Of a DNA stretch of 64,000 nucleotides, positions 63,907-64,000 are shown piece after piece. A program made the translations under genes and the position numbers. Under the pieces are notes generated by a model, which ran no database searches, was not told the DNA's origin, and saw nothing but the letters and a program-made list of their open reading frames with translations. Source of the DNA: Pseudobdellovibrionaceae bacterium (lineage in GTDB: Bacteria; Bdellovibrionota; Bdellovibrionia; Bdellovibrionales; Bdellovibrionaceae); contig JAHBUW010000006.1 of the NCBI GenBank assembly GCA_019637875.1, forward strand, positions 154,347-218,346. The letters run 5' to 3'. The number at the start of each line of letters is the position of its first letter. The first letter of the stretch is position 1.

Positions 63907-64000
63907 AAAACGCCTGGCTGCGCGGCCCCGTTTTCGATTCGATCTGGATTTTAGGGCCCCCGCTGTTCGCGGTGGCGCTCTCACTGTTTCTGGTGCAAAG
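63903..64000 (+). CDS. membrane protein, truncated by the window end
   Basis: A GTG at 63903 overlapping the oxidase stop (GTGA). Only 32 residues are visible: MKNAWLRGPVFDSIWILGPP then LFAVALSLFLVQ, one membrane helix starting near residue 15. It continues beyond the window, so no family can be named. Probably another component of the stress module. Confidence 0.55.
   Translation, partial: MKNAWLRGPVFDSIWILGPPLFAVALSLFLVQ

Noticed and set aside
62533..63984. Very long minus-strand open frame (about 480 codons) opposite the FAD oxidase
   Set aside because: Antisense shadow from GC-rich third positions; no recognised motif and no ribosome binding site, whereas the plus strand has a clear FAD oxidase.

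Overview
The window looks like chromosomal DNA from a GC-rich member of the Bdellovibrionota or a related deltaproteobacterial lineage. This is inferred from family content only: gliding/sporulation-type Agl/Glt envelope genes, the myxobacterial-type outer-membrane barrel family, many secreted lipoproteins with an FQNC-type lipobox, L,D-transpeptidase and TelA genes, and abundant PilZ, PAS, hybrid-kinase and chemotaxis proteins. No rRNA, phage, insertion sequence, CRISPR array or plasmid function is visible. Genes are dense, with many ATGA or TGATG start/stop overlaps.

Layout. 1-1926: a 7TM-HD phosphodiesterase-type protein cut by the window edge, diverging from mazG. 2203-12906: ten co-directional genes forming an Agl/Glt-like trans-envelope machine (VWA lipoprotein, ExbB-like protein, two ExbD-like proteins, two TPR proteins, a GltF-position small protein, an FHA-TM-TonB-like protein, an outer-membrane barrel and a coiled-coil protein). 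13000-21574: housekeeping genes (murJ, rpsT with a TTG start, lptE-holA-PilZ-TPR, a serine-type aminotransferase and dehydrogenase pair, purA). 21575-24414: two small envelope proteins, an AraC regulator and a secreted alpha/beta hydrolase. 24571-28064: a soluble four-PAS chemoreceptor followed directly by a triple-CheW protein. 28085-28331: tRNA-Lys(UUU) and tRNA-Glu(UUC). 28608-41040: mixed accessory genes, including two tandem DUF389 proteins, a Tat-type pirin, an oxidoreductase, a PepSY protein and a barrel. 41153-48498: a lectin-like lipoprotein, a yqjD/yqjE-like pair joined to a NarL-type regulator, and two sensor kinases. 48564-54896: a large unknown membrane protein, an L,D-transpeptidase, a DTW tRNA-modification enzyme, and an RRM protein with a DEAD-box helicase.

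54960-64000 is the most interesting region. Two divergent operons share a 65-bp intergenic stretch that carries inverted repeats. The leftward one encodes an XpaC-like membrane protein, TelA and Ohr. The rightward one encodes an SPFH-SHOCT protein, two zinc-ribbon DUF4178 proteins, a 45-residue membrane peptide, DUF350, a membrane-embedded spermidine-synthase homologue, a Tat-exported FAD amine oxidase and the start of another membrane protein that runs off the window. Together they look like an envelope-stress module with a polyamine-type synthase and oxidase at its core.

Functions were assigned by reading motifs, with no database search, so family names are judgements.
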